A stretch of DNA of 64,000 bases from Fabrea salina (Eukaryota; Ciliophora; Heterotrichea; Heterotrichida; Fabreidae): contig JALIHJ010000022.1 in the NCBI GenBank assembly GCA_022984795.1, positions 186,001 through 250,000 on the forward strand. Direction: 5' to 3'. Shown here piece after piece: positions 10,386-19,008 of this stretch. Made by a program: the position numbers and the translations under genes. The notes under the pieces are model-generated. The model was not told where the DNA came from. It searched no databases and worked only from the letters and a program-made list of their open reading frames with translations. How positions within the stretch are numbered: the first letter of the stretch is position 1; the number at the start of each line of letters is the position of its first letter.

Positions 10386-13252
10386 TTAGACTCTGCCATT
10401 TCTGGTCTTATTTTCTCAATAGGAGCGAACCACCAGTCCAGAAAGGCTTCTTTGTCTATGTTGCCTTGCTTGTCTGAAAGCATTCTTTCAGCTTCTCTGC
10501 TAATTACGTCTTGGTACTTAAACATAAAACTAATGTCGTCACTCACACACAGTATGTGGAGGTGCAGTGCCAAACATAGTCGGTGCAACAAGTCACTTGG
10601 CAAGTTCAAACAGTTACTTTCTTTACATACTTGGTCGTACTTCTTTTCTACTTGTTTGCGAGTTAAGTTTTCAGTTTTAAGTTTGTCTTGCCAAAGCTTG
10701 GACACCTTTTTCATAAAGTACCTTTTAGCACCTTCGCTAGGCCACTTCCACTTACGTTCAGGCATCTTGGACACTAAAGGACCACTGTGCCTAGTAAGTT
10801 TGCATCCTGGATCTTCCCACTTGCCTCCGCAGCATCTCCAGTGAGGTTCCCAAAGAACTATTGTTTCTCTGGCTTTTAGTATTCCTGAATGGCCAAAGTC
10901 CCAGTAACCTGTATGGCACTTGCAAGCTTTTTCGTGGTTTTCAGATTCTTTGTAAACAGTTTCGCAAGCGTGGTTTAAACAGTGCCTTGGCTCGTTAGCT
11001 AAGGACTCCATGATCTTTCTGCGTTCTTTAGGGTTGGTGTAAGGCTTGATTTCAGGGTTGAAAAACCTAGAAGTTTTTGCACTCTGGGCAAAAGAAGCTT
11101 TGGTTTCTTTGGAAACAGCAGGGTTGGAGTTAGTTTTGGTTACAAAGTATATTTTAGCCTCTTCATCTGGCCAATCCACAAACCTGTGAGTGCTTTCTAC
11201 ACAGTAAGTGAACTCTGGAAGTTTAGGGTCTTCTTCTTGGCCACAGCAACTCCACACATACAAGCCTTGTTTGAACTGCTTGTAACCTGCGTGGTATTTG
11301 CACTCGTCTTGAGCTGGCTTGTACTTCTTGCCACAAGTGCTTGGGTCTGGAAAGGTCATTCCACACACAGAGTCAGGGGCTTTTGTACTGGGGTTAGGTT
11401 CCCCCCTGTTGACGCACTGTTTAGAAACTTTGGAGTTAGGAATTCCTCTGTGGAATCCATAAGTGCACCCAGGTGACTCCCAGTCACCTCTGCAGCAAGT
11501 CCAGTTTTCAGGCCACAAAGCATGTATGCTTCCAAACTCCCACCTGCCGGGGTGGTACCTGCAGGCTTTTTTGTGGTTTTTCATGTTGATGTATACTTTG
11601 TTTTGGCAGGCCCAGTTTCTGCAGTAAAGTTCTTCGTCAGGTTCGTACTCAACCCTTTTCTTTTTATAAGTAACTCTGGCAGGTTCGGGAACAGGTGCTG
11701 TTTCGTTGTGAGAGTCTGGGTGTCTGTTTTTCTCTCCGTGTTCTTCTCTGAACTTTTGCTGGAACTGAGCTAGTTCAAGAGTGTCTTTATAGATATAAGC
11801 TACAAGGCATATAGCGTCTATAATTTCTTGAGCTGAAGGTTTTTTGTTTTTGACTTTGTATAGTTTGAGTCTGTCTAGTCGGTCCCTTAGTTTAGGGTTG
11901 CCTATTCCTTCTATGTAAACTCCAAACCCTCCTATAGCAGGAGGCCCGTACTTGTTGCCTACTATTTCACAAGCAGGGAACTCGTCTAAGAGTTTAGCAT
12001 AGATCTCGTTGTACCATAAAGCGTACTCGCGCTGGTCGTGCCAAGTTGTGGTTTGGTGGGAAGCGCAGTTAGTGCAGTAGTCCATGAGGATTTCAAAGTT
12101 GCCTCCTTTACTTTCAAGGAACTCCTCAGCTACCTTGTACAGATGGGCGTACCTTTCTTCGGGTTCAAGGCTAGGTCTGTGGAATTCTTCGCCAAACTCA
12201 ACAAGGTCTACGTAGTCTCTGAGAGTTTCCAAAAACACTAAGTAGTTTACTATGTCGTCAGTGACTAAGTCGTTCCACTGTTGATCTTCGTTGTAGTTAA
12301 CCACTTGGTGGCACCCAAGCACTTTAGCTATTTCAACTAGTTCTTTGCGGGTGAAGTGGAGCTTGACTTGGCGCATAGGGGGAAGCATCCTGTCTACTTC
12401 TATTTTGTCTTCTAAGTTGCCTTCGTCGTCTTTGTAAGTGGGCATTCCACTTCTGAGTATTCTGTATATTGTAAACAGCCAGTCGAAGTAGTCAACTAGT
12501 TGGGCTACTCTTGGAAGCATTTTAGGATTCTGGTAAAAGAACTTGTCTAGTCTTTCGAAGCTAGACACTACTTCAGACTCAGTGTCGAGTTGCTTAGTTT
12601 TTAACGGAGTCTCAAGTAAAACAGGTGGGTTCATTTCGCTAGGAAAAGTAGAGTTGAGTTGAATTTTTTGTTCGTAAAACAGATCAGTGCTTCCAAAAGT
12701 GTTGGTTGTTTTCCAATTTTCGCAGCCGTGGAGGTACATCTTGTGGACTTCTTCTGGACTTAAAAAGTTGAAGAAAAACAAAGGCTCTGCTATAGACCCT
12801 CTGAAACCATGACTCCAAGGGTCCTTTCCTATGTAGCATTTAGACTCGTTCTTCACAATTGGATTGTTCACTGCTATTTCAGAGTCCATTTTGCCGTTGA
12901 GGTAAAATGACACCTCAGTGATGTCTTCTTGTTTGACACACAGTGCTAAGTGAGTCCACTTTTTTAGTTGTAAGTCAGTTGTTGCTATTAAACTTTCAGA
13001 CCCGTTTCTTTGACAGTCCAGTTTGACAACTAAGGTTTTTTCTAGCAGTGAAATGTTGGGTTGGGAGCAAGTTTCATCGCCTTTGTGAAGGACTGTGACT
13101 TTTCTGTTTTTCAGCACCTTTTCAAGGTACACCCACATAGAAATAGAGTACTCTTTTTCGAGTGAATTAAATTCTTTCCCTTCAATACTTTGAATCACGT
13201 CTCCGCGAAACTGCAAAGCTCCTCCAAAAAGCTCTAAAAACCGAATTGACAT
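10382..13252 (-). CDS. LamG / Rdx-thioredoxin / triple CHORD-like mosaic protein
   Basis: The protein has 956 residues and no signal peptide. Residues 1-185 look like a concanavalin/LamG fold (ISMWVYLEK, WTHLALCVKQ, FYLNGKMDSEI, FRGSIAEPLFF). Around residue 385-490 there is a SelW/SelT-type Rdx domain with a CTNC redox motif and LLDEFPACEIVG. Three CHORD-like zinc modules follow: CRNWACQNKV...CRYHPGRWEF...WTCC, then CKYHAGYKQF...WSCC, then CLNHACETVY...CKCHTGYWDF...WRCC. The C-terminus resembles an EF-hand pair (SDKQGNIDKEAFLDWWF). CHORD modules bind zinc and often HSP90 partners; a redox or chaperone role is inference. Eight bp separate its ATG from the TERT stop upstream. I know no described protein with this domain order. 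Confidence 0.75.
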   Translation of the reverse strand: MSIRFLELFGGALQFRGDVIQSIEGKEFNSLEKEYSISMWVYLEKVLKNRKVTVLHKGDETCSQPNISLLEKTLVVKLDCQRNGSESLIATTDLQLKKWTHLALCVKQEDITEVSFYLNGKMDSEIAVNNPIVKNESKCYIGKDPWSHGFRGSIAEPLFFFNFLSPEEVHKMYLHGCENWKTTNTFGSTDLFYEQKIQLNSTFPSEMNPPVLLETPLKTKQLDTESEVVSSFERLDKFFYQNPKMLPRVAQLVDYFDWLFTIYRILRSGMPTYKDDEGNLEDKIEVDRMLPPMRQVKLHFTRKELVEIAKVLGCHQVVNYNEDQQWNDLVTDDIVNYLVFLETLRDYVDLVEFGEEFHRPSLEPEERYAHLYKVAEEFLESKGGNFEILMDYCTNCASHQTTTWHDQREYALWYNEIYAKLLDEFPACEIVGNKYGPPAIGGFGVYIEGIGNPKLRDRLDRLKLYKVKNKKPSAQEIIDAICLVAYIYKDTLELAQFQQKFREEHGEKNRHPDSHNETAPVPEPARVTYKKKRVEYEPDEELYCRNWACQNKVYINMKNHKKACRYHPGRWEFGSIHALWPENWTCCRGDWESPGCTYGFHRGIPNSKVSKQCVNRGEPNPSTKAPDSVCGMTFPDPSTCGKKYKPAQDECKYHAGYKQFKQGLYVWSCCGQEEDPKLPEFTYCVESTHRFVDWPDEEAKIYFVTKTNSNPAVSKETKASFAQSAKTSRFFNPEIKPYTNPKERRKIMESLANEPRHCLNHACETVYKESENHEKACKCHTGYWDFGHSGILKARETIVLWEPHWRCCGGKWEDPGCKLTRHSGPLVSKMPERKWKWPSEGAKRYFMKKVSKLWQDKLKTENLTRKQVEKKYDQVCKESNCLNLPSDLLHRLCLALHLHILCVSDDISFMFKYQDVISREAERMLSDKQGNIDKEAFLDWWFAPIEKIRPEMAESN

Positions 13253-13260
13253 TTTTATTA

Positions 13261-16014
13261 TTATGGAAGTTTCGCAATGTAAGCTTTAAGTCTGCAATGC
13301 ACAGAGTGCAAAGAGGAGTTCTTAAAAGCCTTTGCAAATTCTTTCAAAGAAATCAAGAAGAAGTTAGCAACCTGAGGTACCAACTGCGAAGAGTGCCTTA
13401 GCACCTTCACAACTAAGCGACTTATGTGCTTGGGAGAGTGAGGTTGTCTGTAGAACTTCCTAATTGTTTTTAAAAAGCCTAAGTACCGCATGGCTTGCAG
13501 GTTCATAAGTTTGGCAAGGGCTTCTTCTAGCACGTCTTCACTTGCAGAGGACCTGTTGCGCAACAAGTTAATGGAGATGTTAAGTAACTTGACTAACTTG
13601 TTTTTAAGGTCAGCTGAAGTAGCTTTGTTTGAAGTAAAATCAAAAGAAACAGTTCGGAGTGCGTTTTCAGGAACGTGTGGAATGACTTCTAGGTTTTTAG
13701 TGATGTTCAAGCCTACCCAGCCTTCGATTGAGTTTTCTTTGTGGGACACCCAAGGGGCTTGGATGTTGCTAGTTATTTTTTCTTGTTTGAATCCAAAGTT
13801 TTCTTGCTTTCCTTTTTGGTGCAGTCGAGTGAACAGTTCCTCTATCAAGCCTTCTGAGTCACTTAAAACTAAGTAGTCGTCGTGGAGTCTTAAAGCACAC
13901 AACAAGTTGTCTGGGTACTCTTTGCGAATCCCAGCAATTATCTCTTCTTCGAACTCAGAAAAGTACAAATTAGACAGTAAAGGCGACACAGGAAGTCCTT
14001 GAGGCACACCTTTCTCGCCTATGAAGTACTGTCTGTTGAACTTTATGATGTTTCCGTGTATGATTTTTTCTATCATTTGGATTTTGTCAGAAGTGTTGAT
14101 TAAAGACTTAGAAGTAGGGATGTTAATAGAGTTGCCTGCAAAGTCTAAGTCTGTGAACAATGGGTAAGAACCTTCGTCAAGAGTGAGTTTTTTAAACTTC
14201 ATTTTGAGCATGCTGGCCAAAGGTCCTTTGGGAGGGTGGGTGAACCTTGGAAGCAACTGGATGTACTTGTAGTAAGTAGAGATTACAGGGATTCTTAGGT
14301 TCTTGATAAACTCTCTTAGTCTTTGCAGCTTAACTGAGTCAAAGGCCTTAGCAATGTCCATAGTCATAAAAAACATTTCAGGTTTGCCTTGTTGTTCCCA
14401 CTTCTGAGAAAAGTTCCTGATCTTTTCTACTACTGAAGGGTAGTCGAGGCACAAAACTTCTCTTCCAGTTTCCAAACACGACTTAAGGATCTGGGGAATC
14501 CCTGCTACTAAGTTGTTGCCTGAAAGTTTTAACTGGGGAGATACTTGAATTCGGGACTTAAAGTGCATGATTGGTCGGAAGTCTTCAGGTTTGGGCTGCA
14601 CACGCAGTTTAGCTGGAGGGAACTGGGTGTAGTCCTGGCACTTCCTTGCTTCCCTAGGTTTGACTTGCGAGAAAAACTGAGTTTCTTGCAGTTTTTGTTT
14701 AGAAAAGTGCTGGATGACTGACCAAATGGGCTTTCTGTAGAAGTAAAGCACAGAGTTTTCGTGTTGCTTTTCAGTGATATAAAAAGCGTTTTGCATGATA
14801 GGAACCACAAAGTCGTTAAATATCCAGTGCAAAATCTTCCCTACCAAGAGTCTTCTAGGCTGGTCTGAAAACTCTTTTATCCAAGAAAAATGGGAAAACT
14901 TGTACCCCACGCACAAAGCACTGCAAGAAACTCTTTCCCAAGTTCCTAGTTTTAAAAACTTCACTGCAGAGCTCTGCAGAGCTTTGATGTTTTGTTTGGA
15001 ACCCAAAAGTTCTTTAGGAACTACTTTTTTGAGAAGCATTACTAAGAAGCTGCAAACTTCTTGCCAAGAAGTGTTTTGTTCGAAAAGCCACTCAAAAGAG
15101 TAGTTTTGGTTTAAGTTTTCTGAAAAGTTACTTTTGAACCCTTTAGGCAGTGGACAGTGCTGACTGAGGTGTGCTGAGAGTTTAGTGTTTTTCAGGTTCC
15201 TCGAAAACTTTGTGAAGAACCTAGTCAAAGGCAGTAGGTACTTTCCTTTGCTTCTTTTGCCTAAAATCTGAGTAGCGATGGCGTAGCCTGCTTCTTCAGG
15301 TGCCAAGTATAAAGGGTGCTTTGAAGAGAACCAGTTCTTGTCTCTAATTAGTGGGCAGTAAAGCATCCTCACTCTGTTGATGTAAGGAAGTTTAGCCAGC
15401 ACGTCGGGTTTTTTGTGCTTGTCAGCTTTGAGTTTTTGCGAGTAGTCCTTTTTATAAGCTTTGACTTCTTTAAAAGTAGAGGGTTTGAAAGCTTTAACTG
15501 TGGGCAAGTGGGGTTTGGACTTCAAGTACTTAGCTAAGCTGAAGCCAATCACTTGCACGTAGGAGCCGTTCAGTTTCAGCAGCACTGCTAAGTCTTTTCC
15601 AGAAACTATGTGCTCCATAAGTTCACTTCCTATAACGTCGTGGAGTTGCTCCCAATTAGGGCTTTTTAAGGCAAGAGTCAGACTGGGGTTCTTTCTGAGA
15701 GCGCCACTGCCGTACTTGGTGTAGCCTAGAGTTTGCACGGGTTCTTCAAGTCTGAGTCCTGTGTTGGAAGAGGGTTTTATGTGCTTTCCTATGACTTCGT
15801 CAACTAAGTGGCAGTGCGGAACTAAGGCCTCTGTTGAGTTTACACTGGGAAACTTGTAAGAACTCAGTAAACAAACTACTGTGGAGTCCAAAAACTCCGA
15901 AAGGTGGGAAACTTCTGCATTCTCTAGTCCAATGGCTGTCTGCAAGTAGTTGCGCAGCGTAATTACAGCTTTGAAGTCCTCTGATGACTCTAGGATCTCT
16001 AATATTCCCGCCAT
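13261..16014 (-). CDS. TERT: Telomerase reverse transcriptase
   Basis: This 917-residue host gene encodes the catalytic subunit that copies the telomerase RNA template onto chromosome ends. The N-terminal half is TEN/TRBD-like and poorly conserved. The RT domain is clear: motif 1/2 region near residue 480 (FRPIMHFKSR), motif A FFMTMDIAKAFDSV near 550, motif B' EKGVPQGLPVSPLLSNLYF near 670, motif C LRLHDDYLVLSDS near 711, then FKQEKITSN (D) and WVGLNI (E). The catalytic aspartates in motifs A and C are all present. Motif C reads HDD where TERTs usually have a hydrophobic residue or T before DD. A ciliate with thousands of small chromosomes needs high telomerase capacity. No introns are needed. 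Confidence 0.95.
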   Translation of the reverse strand: MAGILEILESSEDFKAVITLRNYLQTAIGLENAEVSHLSEFLDSTVVCLLSSYKFPSVNSTEALVPHCHLVDEVIGKHIKPSSNTGLRLEEPVQTLGYTKYGSGALRKNPSLTLALKSPNWEQLHDVIGSELMEHIVSGKDLAVLLKLNGSYVQVIGFSLAKYLKSKPHLPTVKAFKPSTFKEVKAYKKDYSQKLKADKHKKPDVLAKLPYINRVRMLYCPLIRDKNWFSSKHPLYLAPEEAGYAIATQILGKRSKGKYLLPLTRFFTKFSRNLKNTKLSAHLSQHCPLPKGFKSNFSENLNQNYSFEWLFEQNTSWQEVCSFLVMLLKKVVPKELLGSKQNIKALQSSAVKFLKLGTWERVSCSALCVGYKFSHFSWIKEFSDQPRRLLVGKILHWIFNDFVVPIMQNAFYITEKQHENSVLYFYRKPIWSVIQHFSKQKLQETQFFSQVKPREARKCQDYTQFPPAKLRVQPKPEDFRPIMHFKSRIQVSPQLKLSGNNLVAGIPQILKSCLETGREVLCLDYPSVVEKIRNFSQKWEQQGKPEMFFMTMDIAKAFDSVKLQRLREFIKNLRIPVISTYYKYIQLLPRFTHPPKGPLASMLKMKFKKLTLDEGSYPLFTDLDFAGNSINIPTSKSLINTSDKIQMIEKIIHGNIIKFNRQYFIGEKGVPQGLPVSPLLSNLYFSEFEEEIIAGIRKEYPDNLLCALRLHDDYLVLSDSEGLIEELFTRLHQKGKQENFGFKQEKITSNIQAPWVSHKENSIEGWVGLNITKNLEVIPHVPENALRTVSFDFTSNKATSADLKNKLVKLLNISINLLRNRSSASEDVLEEALAKLMNLQAMRYLGFLKTIRKFYRQPHSPKHISRLVVKVLRHSSQLVPQVANFFLISLKEFAKAFKNSSLHSVHCRLKAYIAKLP

Positions 16015-16047
16015 GTTTTATTAAGTCTAACAACTCACGTTATAAAT

Positions 16048-17400
16048 ATGAAAGGTTTATCTTCCCCAGCCTACAGTTTTGGACTCAGAACCCCAGCTGA
16101 ACCAAAACTAACATTCCACACAACCCCTCCAGCAGACTACCAAGTCCGTCCTGAAGGGTTTATTGAGCCTGAAAAAAGGTTTTCTTACCTGCCCACTCGA
16201 AAGTTCGGAACTGAACCAAGAGCTGAGTTTGCTCCTGACAACAAGTACCCAGGACCTGGTTCTTACTCACACCAGGAATTCATAAGTCCTCCTAAAAAGA
16301 CTAAAACTGAGAGAAGCTTTAAAAAAGACACTGAAAAAGAAAAAAGTGACAAGAAAACGGACATTCCAGGACCTGGTTCTTACAACCCAAAACCAGTTGT
16401 AACTAACTTAACTTACAGCATGGGCAACAAAACCTATGCTTTAGTTAGCGAACGCTCTAACGAAGTAGGACCTGGGCATTACGAACCTAACTTCAAGTCA
16501 GTAAGTGGCACAAGGCAGCATAAAATAGGAAACGGAAAAAGACACGACTCAACCAAAGGCAAAATCTCTCCAGGTCCTGGAGCTTACTCCTCAGAAAAAA
16601 CTTCTGAGCCTCAAAGCTACAAGTTTGGAAAAGGATCTCGCAGTCCGAAAGTGAACGGAGGAGATGTGCCTGCTCCTGGAGACTACAACATACCTGGCAT
16701 GGGAGAAGAAGCCAAAAACAAAATGGGAAAAACCATTACTCCTAGAAGACCAGCACTCACTAAAGAGTCTGGAGCCCCTGGACCTGGTGCTTACCAGCCC
16801 AGAGCTGTCCAGACTTCTGTGATGTTTTCAGTGGGAACGGGCAAAAGACCCAGCTTCACCAAAGACACTGGAGCACCTGGACCTGGCGCTTACCAGCCTA
16901 GCAACCCTACAGCTAAAGCTAGCTACTCTAAAAGGTCTTCTTCTTTTGGAACAAGCAAAAGACCACCCATTGCAAAGGCCACAAGCAACCCAGGACCTGG
17001 AGAATACGGGTACGAAAAGTCTTATGGAAGTGCTAAATACAGCTTTGCAGGGAAAAAACCCGACCCGAAACCCATAAACCCTGTGCCTGGACCTGGACAG
17101 TACAACCCAGACGCCAACTATACTTGGTCCAATGCAGCACACCACATAATAGGCACTGGACAAAGGTCCAACATTTCGAAAGGAAGGCCTAGAACTATAC
17201 CAGGTCCTGGCAACTATAACATTAGTGGCAAGGCTGACGGGCCATACTGGGGATTTGCAAAGGACCAAAGAACTAAAGACCACGAAGACGAAGACCCCGG
17301 ACCAGGGTACTATGAAATCCCTTCTACTATAGCAGACGTTCCTAAGTACCTACTTAAAACGAACCAAAACTCAAGTGTTTCTGTTTCCAAAAAAACTTAA
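16048..17400 (+). CDS. SHIPPO/ODF3-type repeat protein (ciliary microtubule associated)
   Basis: The 450-residue protein is made almost wholly of STPGR/SHIPPO repeats: about eleven PGPGxY-type motifs (PGPGSY, VGPGHYEP, PGPGAY, PAPGDY, PGPGEY, PGPGQY, PGPGNY, PGPGYY) separated by basic stretches. Related proteins (ODF3/CIMAP) associate with axonemal or other stable microtubules, often inside doublets. TATAAAT lies directly before the ATG. It is divergent from TERT with 33 bp between start codons, so the two could share a promoter. The family assignment is firm; the exact structure it binds is not shown by the sequence. Confidence 0.9.
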   Translation: MKGLSSPAYSFGLRTPAEPKLTFHTTPPADYQVRPEGFIEPEKRFSYLPTRKFGTEPRAEFAPDNKYPGPGSYSHQEFISPPKKTKTERSFKKDTEKEKSDKKTDIPGPGSYNPKPVVTNLTYSMGNKTYALVSERSNEVGPGHYEPNFKSVSGTRQHKIGNGKRHDSTKGKISPGPGAYSSEKTSEPQSYKFGKGSRSPKVNGGDVPAPGDYNIPGMGEEAKNKMGKTITPRRPALTKESGAPGPGAYQPRAVQTSVMFSVGTGKRPSFTKDTGAPGPGAYQPSNPTAKASYSKRSSSFGTSKRPPIAKATSNPGPGEYGYEKSYGSAKYSFAGKKPDPKPINPVPGPGQYNPDANYTWSNAAHHIIGTGQRSNISKGRPRTIPGPGNYNISGKADGPYWGFAKDQRTKDHEDEDPGPGYYEIPSTIADVPKYLLKTNQNSSVSVSKKT

Positions 17401-17416
17401 GTAATAGCACTGTTAA

Positions 17417-17782
17417 ATGAATTTAAGTAAAGCTAATGAAGTCCAAGAAGAACTTTCAGTTAAAACAGCTTGTTCTTTGCGAGCTTCTGTGAGGTCTTCC
17501 AAAGCTAGTTTTTCTTCAACACATAAAGAAGTTGGGAATTTTCAAAAACGTTACTTAGACCCTGGTTTATGGCCTGAACTTTCGATACCCCAGCAAGTCT
17601 ACTTGCAGAAGTCCTGCAAAGAACTTCAAAGCCAACTGCACAGAATATCTTTCCAGAGCCCAGAGTGCCGGACTTGCCAGTTATACCAAAAAAAGCAAAG
17701 GAAAACAGAAGAAGCCCTGAAAAACGCCGTTTCTCTCAGTAACTTTTTGTTGAAAGAAATATGTTCTTTGGATGCTAATTAA
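17417..17782 (+). CDS. Small protein, family not recognised
   Basis: The frame encodes 121 residues, begins at an ATG 16 bp after the SHIPPO gene and ends with TAA 8 bp before the convergent E2 gene. It is Ser- and Lys-rich at the N-terminus, has an isolated CRTCQLYQKK motif with one CxxC pair near residue 90, and ends in a predicted amphipathic helix (EEALKNAVSLSNFLLKEI). It has no signal peptide or membrane segment. Codon use matches neighbouring genes and the position fits the regular spacing, so I take it as real. I do not recognise a homologue. Confidence 0.65.
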   Translation: MNLSKANEVQEELSVKTACSLRASVRSSKASFSSTHKEVGNFQKRYLDPGLWPELSIPQQVYLQKSCKELQSQLHRISFQSPECRTCQLYQKKQRKTEEALKNAVSLSNFLLKEICSLDAN

Positions 17783-17790
17783 GTTAATTA

Positions 17791-18318
17791 TCACAATAAG
17801 TCAGGGTCGAGGTCAGAAGTGTCTGAAAGAACACTTAAGTCGTCCCTGCTGATGTCACTGACATTGTCCTCTTGGGCTTTCATAGCGTACTTAGCTACCA
17901 TGTCTTTCACGCGTTTATTGTACAACTCAGGCTTTTTCAGCATGAGTCCTGCAGCTTCTCCGTTCAAGGGATCTGCTGCGTTGGGGTAAAGCAGCAACTG
18001 AGGCAAAAAGGAGTCAAAGATGTTGGCTAACTCAAACATAGGACTCCAGGTCTGGTTGATTACATCCAGACAGATACTTCCTGAGGTTTCGTCTATGTTC
18101 GGGTGGAATATTTTGGTTTGGAATCCTATGGAAGGGCTTTTATAAGGGTACTGCTCAGGGATCTCAACGTGGACTTTGAAGAAAGCTCCTTCGTACAGAG
18201 AGTCCACTGGGCCTGGAAACTCAACTACTAAGTCGTTCATTTCATCCCCACTCAGTGTTACGCTGTACTTGCGCATGAGCTTCAAGACGTCCATGTCTCT
18301 CCTTTTGTTTATGCTCAT
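17791..18318 (-). CDS. Ubiquitin-conjugating enzyme E2, UBE2H/Ubc8-like
   Basis: From the ATG at 18318 the protein has 175 residues ([15 protein letters not shown]). The UBC fold is evident: [21 protein letters not shown], then [23 protein letters not shown] with the catalytic Cys, then [17 protein letters not shown]. The HPNID...[12 protein letters not shown]...[16 protein letters not shown] string is typical of UBE2H/Ubc8, which in yeast and animals works with the GID/CTLH ligase. An acidic Ser/Asp tail follows. I prefer this start over an in-frame upstream ATG because 20 bp then remain to the divergent neighbour. The stop is TGA followed directly by in-frame TAA, one of two such cases in the window. 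Confidence 0.92.
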   Translation of the reverse strand: MSINKRRDMDVLKLMRKYSVTLSGDEMNDLVVEFPGPVDSLYEGAFFKVHVEIPEQYPYKSPSIGFQTKIFHPNIDETSGSICLDVINQTWSPMFELANIFDSFLPQLLLYPNAADPLNGEAAGLMLKKPELYNKRVKDMVAKYAMKAQEDNVSDISRDDLSVLSDTSDLDPDLL

Positions 18319-18338
18319 TTTAATTATTATATACAAAG

Positions 18339-18983
18339 ATGCTCAGAAATCGCGCTCAATCTTTCGACTCCCCCCAAGCACTAAACACTGGTACACTAAA
18401 TTCGGAGTTAGAAAACCAAGACAGAACGCCTAAACTCTACGACATAAGCTCCATAAAAGCCTTTAAATTCGACCAACAGACGCAGTTTCTGGTCTCATCT
18501 CCACTATCGAACTCAATAAGGCTTTCAACCCTAAAGTCAACAGCCAAGAAGCCTATTCCTTCGATACCTCTGCAAGAGTCCAAAAACCCATTCTTTAACT
18601 GTCCAGGAGTCGAAACAGAAAGGGTATCCACAGCTGCAATGCTCCAGAACGAACGCCAAGAAAAACAAAAACTCAAAGAAAAGGTTAAAAAACTAGAAGA
18701 AGAAGCTAGGCAACTCAGAAGACTCAAAGTCTTAATGAAGGAAAAAGACAGAGTAGCTGACTACCTCGAAAGAAACCTTGAAAAGTACAGAAACGAAAAC
18801 CTCGAACTCAGAAACGAGCTTGCTAAAGCTCATATCAGTTATAAACAAATGCTGGAGGCACGCACCCCTACCTACGACTCTTCTGACCCTGTTGAAAGGA
18901 TTAACTCAGCTTTAAGTCAGTTCCAAGGACAGTTTAAAAAATTTTTGCACAAAGGAACTAGAAGTCAGAGTCACCACACTTGA
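18339..18983 (+). CDS. Coiled-coil protein
   Basis: The protein has 214 residues. The first 95 are Ser/Pro-rich and probably disordered. Residues about 105-175 form a strong coiled coil ([20 protein letters not shown], then [20 protein letters not shown]). No catalytic motif, signal or membrane segment is seen. It is divergent from the E2 gene (20 bp) and 25 bp upstream of the Kelch-BTB gene. The frame closes with TGA followed at once by an in-frame TAA. A scaffold role in the cytoskeleton would fit, but this is inference. Confidence 0.75.
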   Translation: MLRNRAQSFDSPQALNTGTLNSELENQDRTPKLYDISSIKAFKFDQQTQFLVSSPLSNSIRLSTLKSTAKKPIPSIPLQESKNPFFNCPGVETERVSTAAMLQNERQEKQKLKEKVKKLEEEARQLRRLKVLMKEKDRVADYLERNLEKYRNENLELRNELAKAHISYKQMLEARTPTYDSSDPVERINSALSQFQGQFKKFLHKGTRSQSHHT

Positions 18984-19008
18984 TAATTACATAATGCAAT
19001 AAATAAAA

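Noticed and set aside
13261-16014. The RT gene as a retroelement
   Set aside because: Motif order and spacing, no endonuclease, no terminal repeats and single-copy context fit host TERT.
17791-18986. UGA as a tryptophan codon
   Set aside because: All Trp codons needed by homologous blocks are UGG and no frame requires an internal UGA, so I keep the standard code while noting the tandem-stop pattern.
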